From contig CABYXZ010000001.1 in NCBI GenBank assembly GCA_902523065.1, positions 62,001 through 126,000 of the forward strand: a DNA stretch of 64,000 nucleotides, given 5' to 3'. Source of the DNA: an uncultured Marinoscillum sp. GTDB taxonomy: Bacteria; Bacteroidota; Bacteroidia; Cytophagales; MED-G16. Within the stretch, counting starts at the first letter, position 1; every line of letters starts with the position of its first letter. The position numbers and the translations under genes were made by a program. The notes under the pieces were generated by a model, which had not been told where the DNA came from, did not search any database, and saw only the letters and a list, made by a program, of their open reading frames with translations. Below are positions 36,845 to 46,084 of this stretch, one piece after another.

Positions 36845-38105
36845 TAAACCCAGCAATATTTCCAGTTAAAAGAGTTGCTAAAGTAGCTGCAAGTAAAGCT
36901 CGAAGACCAAGTTTAGATATATCCTTCTGCCTTGATGGTGCCATAGACCCGATTCCTCCGATTTGTATAGCTATAGAACTGAAATTAGCGAAACCACATA
37001 AAGCATAAGTTGAAATAAGGATTGATTTTTCAGATAATAGTCCAGATGCTTTCATCTCAGCTAAATTCACATATGCTATAAATTCATTCAGAACAAATTT
37101 CTGACCTAAAAGGCTTCCTACTAAAACTGTTTCATTCCAATTTATGCCAATCATAAAAGCAAACAATCTGAAAATTTGACCAAGTAGAAATTCCATCGAT
37201 AATTTATTAAACTGTCCACCTGATGATGATTTAATCCATTGGTTGATTGTTGTTATATCACCAAAAAACTCTAGAAAATAATTAAGCATATAGACAACAG
37301 CTAAAAAAGCTAACAACATTGCTGCAATATTTAATGCAAGTTTCAATCCGTCAGAAGCTCCCTTCGCAAGTGCATGTATTGCGTTAGAACCTAAATCTTC
37401 ATTAGATAGATCTAAATTTTTATTAATACTATTCTCTTTATTTTCTGGTTGAAATATCTTTGACATAACTATTCCTGCAGGTGCATTCATTATTGATGCG
37501 GTCAATAATATTGTAGCAAATTTCAATGATTGATCAACATCAGAACCACCAAGAAGAGCAACATAAGCAGCAAAAACTCCACCAGCAATTGTTGCCATTC
37601 CTCCTGTCATTAAACACATCAACTCTGATTTAGACATATTTTTAATGTAAGGCTTAACTAGTAAAGGTGCTTCCGTTTGCCCTAAAAAAATATTTCCTGC
37701 TGCAGACAAAGACTCAGCTCCTGATAATTTCATGGTCTTAGACATTACCCAAGCTATTGATCTAACAATTACTTGAAGAACACCCATATAATAAAGAAAA
37801 GCACTAATAGATGAAAATAAAATTACAACCGGGAGAGCAGAAAATGCAAATCCATTAAATGAAGCATCTGGAAATAGAAATAAGGTTCCTTCTTTTGAAA
37901 AACCAATTAATAAAACAAAAAATTTGCTTATACTACTGAAAATAGATTCTACAAAAGGAACATTGGTTATTAAAATTGCAAATACTAACTGTAATATAAT
38001 TCCAGATAAAACTAACCTCCAATTAATATTTCTTCTGTCTGAAGAAAATAGAAACGCAATAGAGATTATAAAGATAAAGCCTATTATAAATCTTACTAAT
38101 TCCAT
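36834..38105 (-). CDS. Concentrative nucleoside transporter (NupC/CNT family)
   Basis: A 423-residue inner-membrane protein with about ten spans and the CNT core motifs GNIFLGQTEAPLLVKPYI and MTGGMATIAGGVFAAYV, followed by MNAPAGIVMSKI and CGFANFSSIAIQIGG. It should import nucleosides with Na+ or H+. Last gene of the dnaB-etfB-etfA-DUF151 unit; its ATG overlaps the DUF151 stop by one base (TAATG). Confidence 0.93.
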   Translation of the reverse strand: MELVRFIIGFIFIISIAFLFSSDRRNINWRLVLSGIILQLVFAILITNVPFVESIFSSISKFFVLLIGFSKEGTLFLFPDASFNGFAFSALPVVILFSSISAFLYYMGVLQVIVRSIAWVMSKTMKLSGAESLSAAGNIFLGQTEAPLLVKPYIKNMSKSELMCLMTGGMATIAGGVFAAYVALLGGSDVDQSLKFATILLTASIMNAPAGIVMSKIFQPENKENSINKNLDLSNEDLGSNAIHALAKGASDGLKLALNIAAMLLAFLAVVYMLNYFLEFFGDITTINQWIKSSSGGQFNKLSMEFLLGQIFRLFAFMIGINWNETVLVGSLLGQKFVLNEFIAYVNLAEMKASGLLSEKSILISTYALCGFANFSSIAIQIGGIGSMAPSRQKDISKLGLRALLAATLATLLTGNIAGFIIA

Positions 38106-38677
38106 TAATTTCTTTTCTTTATTTCGTCTCTTATTCTTGCAGCAAATTCATAATTTTCTTCTGTAATTGATGAATTTAATTGATCTTTTAACTCTTTATC
38201 TGTCATATCCTTAAGAGTTTTAACTGAATCACTTTTTTTAGTTACTCCTTTATCAACATTAACTTCATCAAATAAGATACCTGCTTCATTAATAACTTTT
38301 TCATCGGCATATAATTCAGCATTAAATCTAATTCCTATAGCTATTGCATCTGAGGGTCTTGAATCAATACTTAAATTTTTGCCATCATAATCAATTTCAA
38401 TTTTAGCAAAAAAAACACCGTCCTTTATGTCAGTAATAATTATTTTCTTTACTGAATATTTAATTTTCTTAGATAAGGATTTGAATAAGTCATGAGTCAT
38501 AGGTCTATTAGGAATTATTTTCTCAATCTCCATTGCTATTGATTGTGCTTCAAACATCCCAATTATTATAGGGAGCCGTCTCTCCCCCTTTTCCTCTTTT
38601 AAGACAAGTGCAAAGGAACCTGTTTGAGTATCGACACTTGATGAAAGACCTAAAATTTCTAACTTAACTTTTGACAT
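38105..38677 (-). CDS. DUF151 (bifunctional nuclease-like) protein with C-terminal UVR motif
   Basis: The 190 residues are a DUF151 domain (LPIIIGMFEAQSIAMEIEKI, RPMTHDLFKSL, SRPSDAIAIGIR) and a short C-terminal UvrB/UvrC-type helical motif (EENYEFAARIRDEIKK). DUF151 members have been reported with nuclease activity in plants and are often fused to UVR motifs in Bacteroidota; the physiological role is unclear. It overlaps etfA by 14 bases. Confidence 0.88.
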   Translation of the reverse strand: MSKVKLEILGLSSSVDTQTGSFALVLKEEKGERRLPIIIGMFEAQSIAMEIEKIIPNRPMTHDLFKSLSKKIKYSVKKIIITDIKDGVFFAKIEIDYDGKNLSIDSRPSDAIAIGIRFNAELYADEKVINEAGILFDEVNVDKGVTKKSDSVKTLKDMTDKELKDQLNSSITEENYEFAARIRDEIKKRN

Positions 38678-39593
38678 TTTTAATTTTTTCTAAATATTGT
38701 ATAATTTCTGGAATTATTTCGAATGCATCCCCAATAATACCATAATCTGCGTTATTAAAAAAAGGTGCATCTGAATCAATATTAATAACTATAATTTTTT
38801 TTGAGGAATTTACTCCCGCGAGATGTTGAATTGCTCCTGAAATTCCAATAGCAAAATAAATCTCAGGTGATATTTTTATACCCGTCTGTCCAACATGTTC
38901 TGAGTGAGGTCTCCAGCCTAAATCTGATACTGGTTTACTACACGCTGTAGCAGCTCCAAGAAGATCAGCAAGCTTTTCGATCATTTCCCAGTTTTCAGAT
39001 GATTTCAAACCTCTGCCAGCCGAAATAACAATTTTAGCATCAGACAAAGAAATCTTATTATTTACATCCTTTTTTTCTAATATTTTAATTTGAAATAAAT
39101 GTTTTCTTTTTGACTTTAAATAAATCAATTCTGATTCCTTATGGTTTGAAGTGTGAATTTCAAATGAATTATTCTTTATTAAAAAAATACAACCACCCGA
39201 TTGAATATTTATACCAGATATAACATTATTGTTATATGACGATGATTCACAAAAAAAACCTGAATTTAAAACCTTTAAATTGATGATATTTGATACAACA
39301 GGTAATTTAAAAATCTCAGAAAGTTGTGAAGCAATTTTTTTATTAATTAAAGAGTCTGACATAATAAAAATACTGTCCTCATATTTTTTAATTTCCTCAT
39401 TATATAAAGAAATTTTATCTATGTCATCAATAACTAATAAGGTATCGGCATTTATCGATTTAACTATTTTTTCATCTTGAATATCAGTTACTACTATTAC
39501 ATTTTCAGAAATTTTATTTGCAATAGAAACACATTCAAGAGATGAGTTTTCTATTTTATTATCATTTTTCTCTACAATTACAATACAGTTCAC
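38664..39593 (-). CDS. etfA: Electron transfer flavoprotein alpha subunit
   Basis: A 309-residue protein with the FAD-binding C-terminal domain: SAGRGLKSSENW, SDLGWRPHSEHVGQTG, GISGAIQHLAGV and INIDSDAPFFNNADYGIIGD. With EtfB it carries electrons from acyl-CoA and related dehydrogenases to the quinone pool. The start is GTG, sharing GTGA with the etfB stop. Confidence 0.95.
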   Translation of the reverse strand: MNCIVIVEKNDNKIENSSLECVSIANKISENVIVVTDIQDEKIVKSINADTLLVIDDIDKISLYNEEIKKYEDSIFIMSDSLINKKIASQLSEIFKLPVVSNIINLKVLNSGFFCESSSYNNNVISGINIQSGGCIFLIKNNSFEIHTSNHKESELIYLKSKRKHLFQIKILEKKDVNNKISLSDAKIVISAGRGLKSSENWEMIEKLADLLGAATACSKPVSDLGWRPHSEHVGQTGIKISPEIYFAIGISGAIQHLAGVNSSKKIIVINIDSDAPFFNNADYGIIGDAFEIIPEIIQYLEKIKNVKS

Positions 39594-40318
39594 TTGAAAA
39601 TCTTTAATTCTTCTAATAAGTCAGAAATATTATCTTTTGCAAAGTATTTTATCTCAGATCTTTTTGGGGGTAAGGTGAAGTTTTCATATTTCACTTTCAT
39701 TTCTTTTTCCTCTTTTTCAATAATATTTATCTCTTTAGATCTAGCTTTCATAATACCTCTCATATTAGGTATCTTCCAATCTGCAATAGGTTCCTGACAT
39801 CCTAAAATTACGGGAGTACTGACTTGAATCTTTTCTATTGAACTCTTCTTCTCTAAGTTAACCTCAACAGTAGTGTTATCAACTATTGATAGAGATGATA
39901 CAGGGGAAAGAGAATTGTATTTTACTTTAGAGCCAACAAGATGATGAACAATTCCTGAATTAAAATCTGTTGACTCCTTACCCATAAGTATCAAATCAAA
40001 TTTATTTTCACTAACAAAATCTGCTATCAAACTTGAAACTTGATTTGAGTCATTAGGATTGACATTAATTCTAAATGCTGAATCTGCTCCTACTGCTAGA
40101 GAGCGTCTTAACAATGAATCATTCTCCTTTAATCCAACATTTAATACGCTAATGTTTATAGATTCATTTTCTTCCTTTAGTTCAACAGCTCTAGATAAAG
40201 CGTAATCCTCGTAAGGTCCAATTATAAACTGGATATCATCTTTGGCTAGTTTATTATCATTAAAAACAATTTTAGAGGTTGTATCAGGCACACATGAAAT
40301 ACAAACTAGGATATTCAT
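39590..40318 (-). CDS. etfB: Electron transfer flavoprotein beta subunit
   Basis: The 242-residue partner of EtfA: NILVCISCVPDT at the N-terminus, GPYEDYALSRAVELKEE, the AMP-site region LMGKESTDFNSG and the C-terminal anchoring segment KARSKEI. It lies two bases after dnaB, so the ETF genes depend on dnaB transcription or on a promoter inside it. Confidence 0.95.
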   Translation of the reverse strand: MNILVCISCVPDTTSKIVFNDNKLAKDDIQFIIGPYEDYALSRAVELKEENESINISVLNVGLKENDSLLRRSLAVGADSAFRINVNPNDSNQVSSLIADFVSENKFDLILMGKESTDFNSGIVHHLVGSKVKYNSLSPVSSLSIVDNTTVEVNLEKKSSIEKIQVSTPVILGCQEPIADWKIPNMRGIMKARSKEINIIEKEEKEMKVKYENFTLPPKRSEIKYFAKDNISDLLEELKIFK

Positions 40319-40320
40319 TT

Positions 40321-41802
40321 TTAAAAGGGATCATTTTTTTCAGAATTAAAATTACCGTTAGCCTTACTCTGGAACTTATTTGTTGTCATGTCGTCATTTG
40401 ATGACATATCAGCAAACTTAGCAAATCTCTCTATAAACTTTAATTTTACTTTGCCTGTAGGACCGTTTCTATTTTTTCTTAAAAGAAGCTCAGCAACACC
40501 AGCTGTAAGATTGCCGTCCTCATCTTCTGTTATATCATATCTATCAGCTCTATATATAAATAAAACCATGTCTGCATCTTGTTCAATTGAACCTGATTCC
40601 CTTAGATCTGATAGAACTGGTCTTTTATCTCCACCCCTAGTCTCAACTGCTCTACTTAATTGAGACAAGGCTAATACAGGAACATTTAATTCTTTGGCAA
40701 TGGCTTTTAATGATCTTGAAATTGAAGCAATTTCTTGTTCTCTGTTACCAGAGGATTTTCCATATTCTCCAGACATCAATTGTAAGTAATCAACTATTAT
40801 GCACTGTATATCGTGTTGAGATTTTAATCTTCTCGACTTTGCTCTCAATTCTAATATGCTAAGAGCAGGTGTGTCATCGATAAATATTTTAGCATTATTA
40901 AGTTGATCTGTCTTGTGTAATAACTGCTGCCACTCATAATCTTTTAAATTTCCTTTTTTAATTTTATCACTATCTAGTTCAGCCTCTGAGGAAATTAACC
41001 TGTTAACAATCTGTAAAGAAGACATCTCAAGAGAAAATAAAGCAATAGGCATTTCGTGATCAATCGATGCATTCCTCATCATTGAGAGAACAAAAGCTGT
41101 TTTACCCATTGAAGGTCTACCAGCTATAATTACTAAGTCAGATGGTTGCCAGCCAGAAGTTATATTATCTAAATCAATAAAACCAGATGGTACTCCAGTT
41201 ATACCATCCTTCCTTGTTTTTTTTGCCTGGAGCTCGTCTATAGCTTCCTTCATTAATCCTTTTACTTGAGAATAATTTTTCCTTATGTGAGATTCAGATA
41301 TGTCAAATAAAGATTGTTCAGTATTATCCAAGAGATCAAATACATCAGTAGTGTCTTCGTAAGCTTCTTTTTGAACCTCACCTGACACCTCAATTAATTG
41401 CCTCTTAATTGATTGTTCTAAAATAATTCTTGCATGGTATTCGATATTAGAAGCAGAATTCACTCTGGTTGTTAACTGTGTAACGTAGAAGGATCCGCCT
41501 ACATATTCAAGTTTACCATTTTTTTTGAGTTGAGAAGTGACTGTTAATAAGTCTATCGGTTCCGATTCATTAAATAAATCAATTATTGATTGATAAATCT
41601 CTTTGTTTGCATCCTTATAAAAGTTTTCAGGTTTGAGAATATCAATAACATTTGTCAATGCATCTTTCTCAAGCATTAAAGCACCTAGAACAGACTCCTC
41701 AAGATCTAATGCTTGTGGTGGTAATTTTCCTAAATCTAAATTAGTATTTATATCTATATTAGAACCTCTTATATTTTTAATAAATCCTTTACTCTCTTTC
41801 AA
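40321..41802 (-). CDS. dnaB: Replicative DNA helicase
   Basis: At 493 residues it has the N-terminal domain (PPQALDLEESVLGALML), a linker, and the RecA-like motor with Walker A in IIAGRPSMGKTA (about 225-236), Walker B in IIVDYLQLM and the arginine-finger segment DLRESGSIEQDADMVLF. It unwinds DNA at the replication fork. No ATG fits the frame, so the start is TTG at 41802, ten bases downstream of a predicted transcription start. A short C-terminal tail is polar and probably disordered. Confidence 0.96.
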   Translation of the reverse strand: MKESKGFIKNIRGSNIDINTNLDLGKLPPQALDLEESVLGALMLEKDALTNVIDILKPENFYKDANKEIYQSIIDLFNESEPIDLLTVTSQLKKNGKLEYVGGSFYVTQLTTRVNSASNIEYHARIILEQSIKRQLIEVSGEVQKEAYEDTTDVFDLLDNTEQSLFDISESHIRKNYSQVKGLMKEAIDELQAKKTRKDGITGVPSGFIDLDNITSGWQPSDLVIIAGRPSMGKTAFVLSMMRNASIDHEMPIALFSLEMSSLQIVNRLISSEAELDSDKIKKGNLKDYEWQQLLHKTDQLNNAKIFIDDTPALSILELRAKSRRLKSQHDIQCIIVDYLQLMSGEYGKSSGNREQEIASISRSLKAIAKELNVPVLALSQLSRAVETRGGDKRPVLSDLRESGSIEQDADMVLFIYRADRYDITEDEDGNLTAGVAELLLRKNRNGPTGKVKLKFIERFAKFADMSSNDDMTTNKFQSKANGNFNSEKNDPF

Positions 41803-41815
41803 TTTTATGTTTTGA

Positions 41816-41823
41816 CAAACCTA
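41816..41823 (-). promoter_or_regulatory. Possible -7 box (TAGGTTTG) for dnaB
   Basis: The reverse strand reads TAGGTTTG, a full TAnnTTTG match, ending 14 bases before the TTG start of dnaB. There is no convincing TTTG at -33. It lies in the 138-base gap shared with the divergent mpl gene; besides this box and the mpl promoter I see only one DnaA-box-like nonamer (41874-41882) in that gap. Confidence 0.4.
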
Positions 41824-41905
41824 AATAAATTTTAGTGTTATGTTGATTTATAATTTCTATAATTTTCCATATGTTATCAACAAATACAAACTAATTTATT
41901 TTATG

Positions 41906-41936
41906 TTTGTTACAGCATGATTTATTTATATTTTTG
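41906..41936 (+). promoter_or_regulatory. Bacteroidota-type promoter for mpl, positioned for a leaderless transcript
   Basis: TTTG (41906-41909), a 19-base spacer and TATTTTTG (41929-41936) form a complete two-box match to the Bacteroidota promoter. The ATG of mpl begins at 41941, five bases after the -7 box, so the predicted transcription start falls on or within a few bases of the start codon. Confidence 0.55.
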
Positions 41937-41940
41937 ATCG

Positions 41941-43296
41941 ATGCACTCAAATAGTAATATTCATATTATATCAATTGGAGGTAGTGTAATGCATGACCTA
42001 GCTATTAATTTAAAAAAAAATGGAAATGTAGTTACCGGTAGTGATGATAAAATATATGAACCTTCAAAATCTAACCTAAAAAAAAATAATTTATATCCTA
42101 AGAAACTAGGATATTATAAAGAAAATATTGCAAAAAATCTTGATTTTGTAATAACTGGTATGCATACTAAGAGTGATAACATTGAGCTTCAAACTGCAAA
42201 AAAAAATAGAATACCTATTTACTCATACCCTGAATTTATAAGAAAATCCTCAGATAATAAACATAGAATTGTAATAGCTGGAAGCCATGGAAAAACAACT
42301 ATAACGTCTATTATAATGCATGTTTTAAAGAAAAATAAAATAAAATTTGACTATGTTATAGGTGGAAGAGCCAACGGTTTTACTTCTAATATTAAAATTT
42401 CTGAAAATCCACTCATTATAATAGAAGGTGATGAATATTTAACTAGTCCTCTTGATAAAAATCCTAAATTTTTAAAGTATGATCACCACATAGTATTATT
42501 AAATGGAATAGAATGGGACCATTGCAATGTATTTCCAAATAAAAAAGTATACATAAAGCAGTTTGAATCCCTGATCAATAAAACACCAAAAGGTGGAGAA
42601 ATAATATATTATGATGGAGACAATAATGTTGAAAAAGTAATCAATGATTTTAAAAATGAAGATGTGACTTTAAAATCTTTTAATCGTGAAAAATCAGTAA
42701 TAAAAAATAATATCTGCTATATACATAATGACTCCAATGAGTTAGTCAAAATCAATATTTTTGGTAAACATAATCTACAAAATCTTGCTGGCAGTAAATT
42801 GGTATGTGAGCAACTTGGAATTAAAAGTAAAAATTTTTACGAGGCTATAAAATCTTATCAACTCCCAGAAAATAGACTAAGCTTAATCCTCAATAAAAAA
42901 AATAAAGTTTTTAGAGATTTTGCACATTCACCCTCCAAGCTATCATCGACAATTGAGGCAGTTAAAAAATTCCACAAAAAAAAATTATTAGTGGTTTATG
43001 AACTTCACAGTTCCAGTAGTTTTAATAAAAAATTTTTAAAAACATATAAAGATACCCTTTCATGCTCAGATGATTCAATAATCTATTTGTCTGAGTCCAT
43101 ACTAAAAAATAAAAAAATAAAAAAACCATCTATAAATGAAATGAGATCTTCTTTTAACTGTAAAAAAATTAAATATGTTAATGATCCAAAAAAACTTGAA
43201 ACATTAATAAGTAAAAAAATATATATTAATCATAACAAGCTGTTTATGTCATCTGGAAACTTCGATGGATTAAATATTCAAAAAATAGTTAAATGA
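41941..43296 (+). CDS. mpl: UDP-N-acetylmuramate:L-alanyl-gamma-D-glutamyl-meso-diaminopimelate ligase (Mpl-type)
   Basis: A 451-residue Mur ligase: an N-terminal Rossmann domain (IISIGGSVMHDLAINL, VTGSDDKIYEP), the ATP loop AGSHGKTT (113-120), central EGDEYLTSP, and the C-terminal NRLSLI and FRDFAHSPSKL. The N-terminus with VMHDLA and the lack of MurC's usual first motif favour Mpl, which recycles murein tripeptide, over MurC. It overlaps the exonuclease gene by four bases. Confidence 0.85.
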   Translation: MHSNSNIHIISIGGSVMHDLAINLKKNGNVVTGSDDKIYEPSKSNLKKNNLYPKKLGYYKENIAKNLDFVITGMHTKSDNIELQTAKKNRIPIYSYPEFIRKSSDNKHRIVIAGSHGKTTITSIIMHVLKKNKIKFDYVIGGRANGFTSNIKISENPLIIIEGDEYLTSPLDKNPKFLKYDHHIVLLNGIEWDHCNVFPNKKVYIKQFESLINKTPKGGEIIYYDGDNNVEKVINDFKNEDVTLKSFNREKSVIKNNICYIHNDSNELVKINIFGKHNLQNLAGSKLVCEQLGIKSKNFYEAIKSYQLPENRLSLILNKKNKVFRDFAHSPSKLSSTIEAVKKFHKKKLLVVYELHSSSSFNKKFLKTYKDTLSCSDDSIIYLSESILKNKKIKKPSINEMRSSFNCKKIKYVNDPKKLETLISKKIYINHNKLFMSSGNFDGLNIQKIVK

Positions 43297-44093
43297 TAAT
43301 TAATAAACCAATAGTTATTTTTGACATTGAGACAACTGGATTGGATATAATTAATGATCAGATAATTGATATTAGTCTAATAAAAATAGACTTAGATTCA
43401 TCAGAAAAATTGAAACAATATAAAATTAAACCAGCTATTAAAATATCTAAAGAAAGCACTGAAATACACGGTATAAGTGATGAAGATGTAGAAAATTGTA
43501 AATCTTTCCAGTTTTACTCAAAAGACATATTTGATTTTATTAAAGGATGTGATCTTGGAGGTTTTAACATATTAAAATTTGACCTACCAATACTCATTGA
43601 AGAATTTATGAGATGTAATATTGAACTAAAATTAGAAAACATTAAAATAATTGATGCCCTAAGATTATACCATCTTATGGAAAAAAGAAATTTGAGTTCT
43701 GCATATAAATTTTATTGTAATAAGATTCTTGAAAATGCACACGATTCTTATGCAGATACAAAAGCAACAGTTGAGATTATAAAAAAGCAAATTGATTTCT
43801 ATAAGAATCAAGAAGTTATTGATAATAAGGGAAATAAATTAGGAAAAATTACGAGTAATATTGACTCTATTGGATCAATTATAAATAATAATATTGTTGA
43901 TATTTCTGGAAGAATAATAAAGAATTCTGAGGGTAAAGAAATTTTTAACTTTGGAAAATATAAAAATCAGCTTGTTGAAGCTGTTTTTAAAGAAAATCCT
44001 CAGTACTATCATTGGATGATAAATAATGACTTCCCTCTTCATACAAAGAAAAAAATTTCAGAAATAAAACTTAGAAATATTAATGAAAGGTAA
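43293..44093 (+). CDS. DEDDh 3'-5' exonuclease (DNA polymerase III epsilon-like)
   Basis: The 266 residues start with an exonuclease domain: FDIETTGL (Exo I), GFNILKFDLPIL (Exo II) and HDSYADTKAT (Exo III, with His and Asp). The C-terminal 60 residues (FNFGKYKNQLVEAVFKENP followed by YYHWMINNDFPL) match the small domain often appended to flavobacterial epsilon-like exonucleases. It may proofread or act in repair; no other polymerase gene is nearby. Its end overlaps tsaE by 14 bases. Confidence 0.88.
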   Translation: MIINKPIVIFDIETTGLDIINDQIIDISLIKIDLDSSEKLKQYKIKPAIKISKESTEIHGISDEDVENCKSFQFYSKDIFDFIKGCDLGGFNILKFDLPILIEEFMRCNIELKLENIKIIDALRLYHLMEKRNLSSAYKFYCNKILENAHDSYADTKATVEIIKKQIDFYKNQEVIDNKGNKLGKITSNIDSIGSIINNNIVDISGRIIKNSEGKEIFNFGKYKNQLVEAVFKENPQYYHWMINNDFPLHTKKKISEIKLRNINER

Positions 44094-44499
44094 TATCTAT
44101 ATCTCTGGAATTTTTACTATTAATTGAAATATTTATATTGATATATTTATCTACAAAGAAAGAATCTGCTATCTCAGGCCATTCAATAAAACAGTAATTT
44201 CCTGAATTAATATACTCCTCAAAGCCAATCTCAACTAAATCATTTATAGATTTTAATCTATACAAATCGAGATGATATATACTCTTTTTATTATCGTCTT
44301 TATATTCATTAATAATGTTAAAAGTTGGACTTGATGTATTATTAATAACTGATAATTTTTTAGAGAAACTTTTGATCATAGTTGTCTTTCCTGAACCAAC
44401 TTGACCAGTAAATAAAAATATTTTTAATGACTTGTCTTTTTTTTGAATTAAATCAAAGAGTTTAATATAATCCGATTCAGAAATATTTTTGAATTTCAT
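44080..44499 (-). CDS. tsaE: tRNA threonylcarbamoyladenosine biosynthesis ATPase TsaE
   Basis: The protein has the P-loop GQVGSGKT, SPTFNIINEY, HLDLYRLK and FIEWPE, the complete TsaE set. It powers the t6A37 transferase cycle. I prefer the ATG at 44499 (139 residues, two bases after the porX stop); an ATG at 44523 would add eight residues and a 23-base overlap. The porX-tsaE pairing recurs in Bacteroidota. Confidence 0.92.
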   Translation of the reverse strand: MKFKNISESDYIKLFDLIQKKDKSLKIFLFTGQVGSGKTTMIKSFSKKLSVINNTSSPTFNIINEYKDDNKKSIYHLDLYRLKSINDLVEIGFEEYINSGNYCFIEWPEIADSFFVDKYININISINSKNSRDIDITFH

Positions 44500-44500
44500 T

Positions 44501-46048
44501 TTAAATTTTAGGATCAAGTTCAATAAAAGGAATTATCATTTCATCCAAAGAAATCCCTCCATGCTGAAATGAATTAAGAAAATTTTTAGAATAGTAATTA
44601 AAATCCTTAGGATAAAGAAGGTATTGATTTTCAACAGAAAATAAATATTTAGTAAAAATATTTTTTTGTGGCAATCCTATTCTTTCACCATTTTCAACTA
44701 TATACAAGTCATTATTATCTGTATTAATATTCTTACCAACCTTAAATCTTAGGTTTGTATTGGTTTCCTTATTTCCTATTATTTTAATAGGATTTTGAAC
44801 TTTTACTGTTCCATGATCAGTAGTTAAAAAAACTTTGACGTCTTGCTCAGATAAAAATGTAATCAATTCATTTAATGGTGAATTTTTAAACCAAGAACTT
44901 GTAAAAGATCTAAATGATTTTTCATCATAAGCTAAATTTTTAAATAACATATTCTCAGAACTTGAGTGAGACATCATATCGATAAAATTAAAAACTATAC
45001 TGTTCAAATCGTATTTCAGTAAATCTGATTTTTTTTTAGAAAATTTAGTTCCATCAGAATGAGATATAATTTTATTATATGAATGTTTAATATTTAGACT
45101 ATGCCTTTCTAGATTTTTATTGATAAAATCAAATTCCTTATTATTAAATCCATCACTTTTATTATCCCACAATTCTGGATATTTTTTACTCATTTCTAGA
45201 GGAGTTAAACCAGAAAAAAGTGAATTTCTTGAGTATTCTGTTGTAGTTGGAAGTATTGCTAAGTATGGATCGTCATTTTTAATATTAAATATCTTAGAAA
45301 TATCTGATTCAATAATTTTCCATTGGTCATACCTCAAGTTGTCAACAACTATTAAAAAAATTGGTTTTGATCCTAAATGTTTAAATAACCTTTTTGATAA
45401 AATATTATGAGACATAACTGGAGATGATTCATTCCTAGTTATCCAATCCTCATAATTGTTAATAACAAAATTTGAAAACTTACTATTGAGTTCTTTCTTT
45501 TGTGATGATAAAAACTCGTCAAAATTATTTTTAGAAGACTCCTCAATGTTAATTTCCCAAAAAACAAACTCCTTATATAGATTAATCCAGTCAAGATGAG
45601 ATTTACAATTTGAAATTTTGTTATCCAAATTATTAAAAAAATTTAAATAATCAACTTTAATCTTTTCACTCACTAGCTCAATATTTTGTAAAACTTTTTT
45701 AATTGATATCAATAGTTGATTTGGATTTAAAGGTTTAATTAAATAATCACTTATCATCGATCCTATTGCCTCGTTCATTATATTCTCTTCCTCATTTTTT
45801 GTAATCATTATAATTGGAACAAAAGGTTTTCTATCCTTTATATCTTTAATAAGAGTAAGACCACTCTTACCTGGCATATTTTCATCTAATAGAATTAAAT
45901 CGAAATCATTATTTTCATCTATATATTCCAAAATTGAGTATGGATTATTAAATGTATTTATCTGAAAGTTTTTTTCCTTTAGGGTTAGAACATAAGGCTT
46001 TAATAAGTCAATCTCGTCATCAACCCATAAAATCTTATATCTTTGCAT
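44501..46048 (-). CDS. porX: PorX, response regulator with PglZ (alkaline-phosphatase-like) effector domain
   Basis: At 515 residues it has a receiver domain (KILWVDDE, phospho-acceptor Asp55 in LLDENMPG, Lys in YLIKPL), a helical linker, and a PglZ domain with metal ligands in VVDNLRYDQW, TTTEYSRNSLF, TTDHGT and NSFQHGG. In Porphyromonas and Flavobacterium PorX controls the type IX secretion system and its PglZ domain acts on nucleotide substrates. Its presence implies T9SS regulation in this organism; the sensor PorY and T9SS genes are outside the window. Confidence 0.93.
   Translation of the reverse strand: MQRYKILWVDDEIDLLKPYVLTLKEKNFQINTFNNPYSILEYIDENNDFDLILLDENMPGKSGLTLIKDIKDRKPFVPIIMITKNEEENIMNEAIGSMISDYLIKPLNPNQLLISIKKVLQNIELVSEKIKVDYLNFFNNLDNKISNCKSHLDWINLYKEFVFWEINIEESSKNNFDEFLSSQKKELNSKFSNFVINNYEDWITRNESSPVMSHNILSKRLFKHLGSKPIFLIVVDNLRYDQWKIIESDISKIFNIKNDDPYLAILPTTTEYSRNSLFSGLTPLEMSKKYPELWDNKSDGFNNKEFDFINKNLERHSLNIKHSYNKIISHSDGTKFSKKKSDLLKYDLNSIVFNFIDMMSHSSSENMLFKNLAYDEKSFRSFTSSWFKNSPLNELITFLSEQDVKVFLTTDHGTVKVQNPIKIIGNKETNTNLRFKVGKNINTDNNDLYIVENGERIGLPQKNIFTKYLFSVENQYLLYPKDFNYYSKNFLNSFQHGGISLDEMIIPFIELDPKI
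46038..46045 (+). promoter_or_regulatory. Possible -7 box (TATCTTTG) for lpxD, at the edge of porX
   Basis: TATCTTTG on the forward strand matches TAnnTTTG and abuts the porX start codon, giving lpxD a leader of about 35 bases. No -33 TTTG is seen. It faces the porX box at 46065-46072. Confidence 0.35.
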
Positions 46049-46064
46049 CTTTAAATATTTATAC

Positions 46065-46072
46065 CAAATATA
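46065..46072 (-). promoter_or_regulatory. Possible -7 box (TATATTTG) for porX
   Basis: The reverse strand reads TATATTTG, a full TAnnTTTG match 17-24 bases upstream of the porX ATG. No clear -33 partner. Together with the facing lpxD box it implies short overlapping 5' transcripts. Confidence 0.4.
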
Positions 46073-46084
46073 AAAGAGAATGCG

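Noticed and set aside
41874-41882. DnaA-box-like nonamer TTATCAACA in the gap next to dnaB, as a sign of a replication origin
   Set aside because: It is a single site with one mismatch to TTATCCACA; no cluster of boxes, no dnaA or dnaN, and the gap is only 138 bases.
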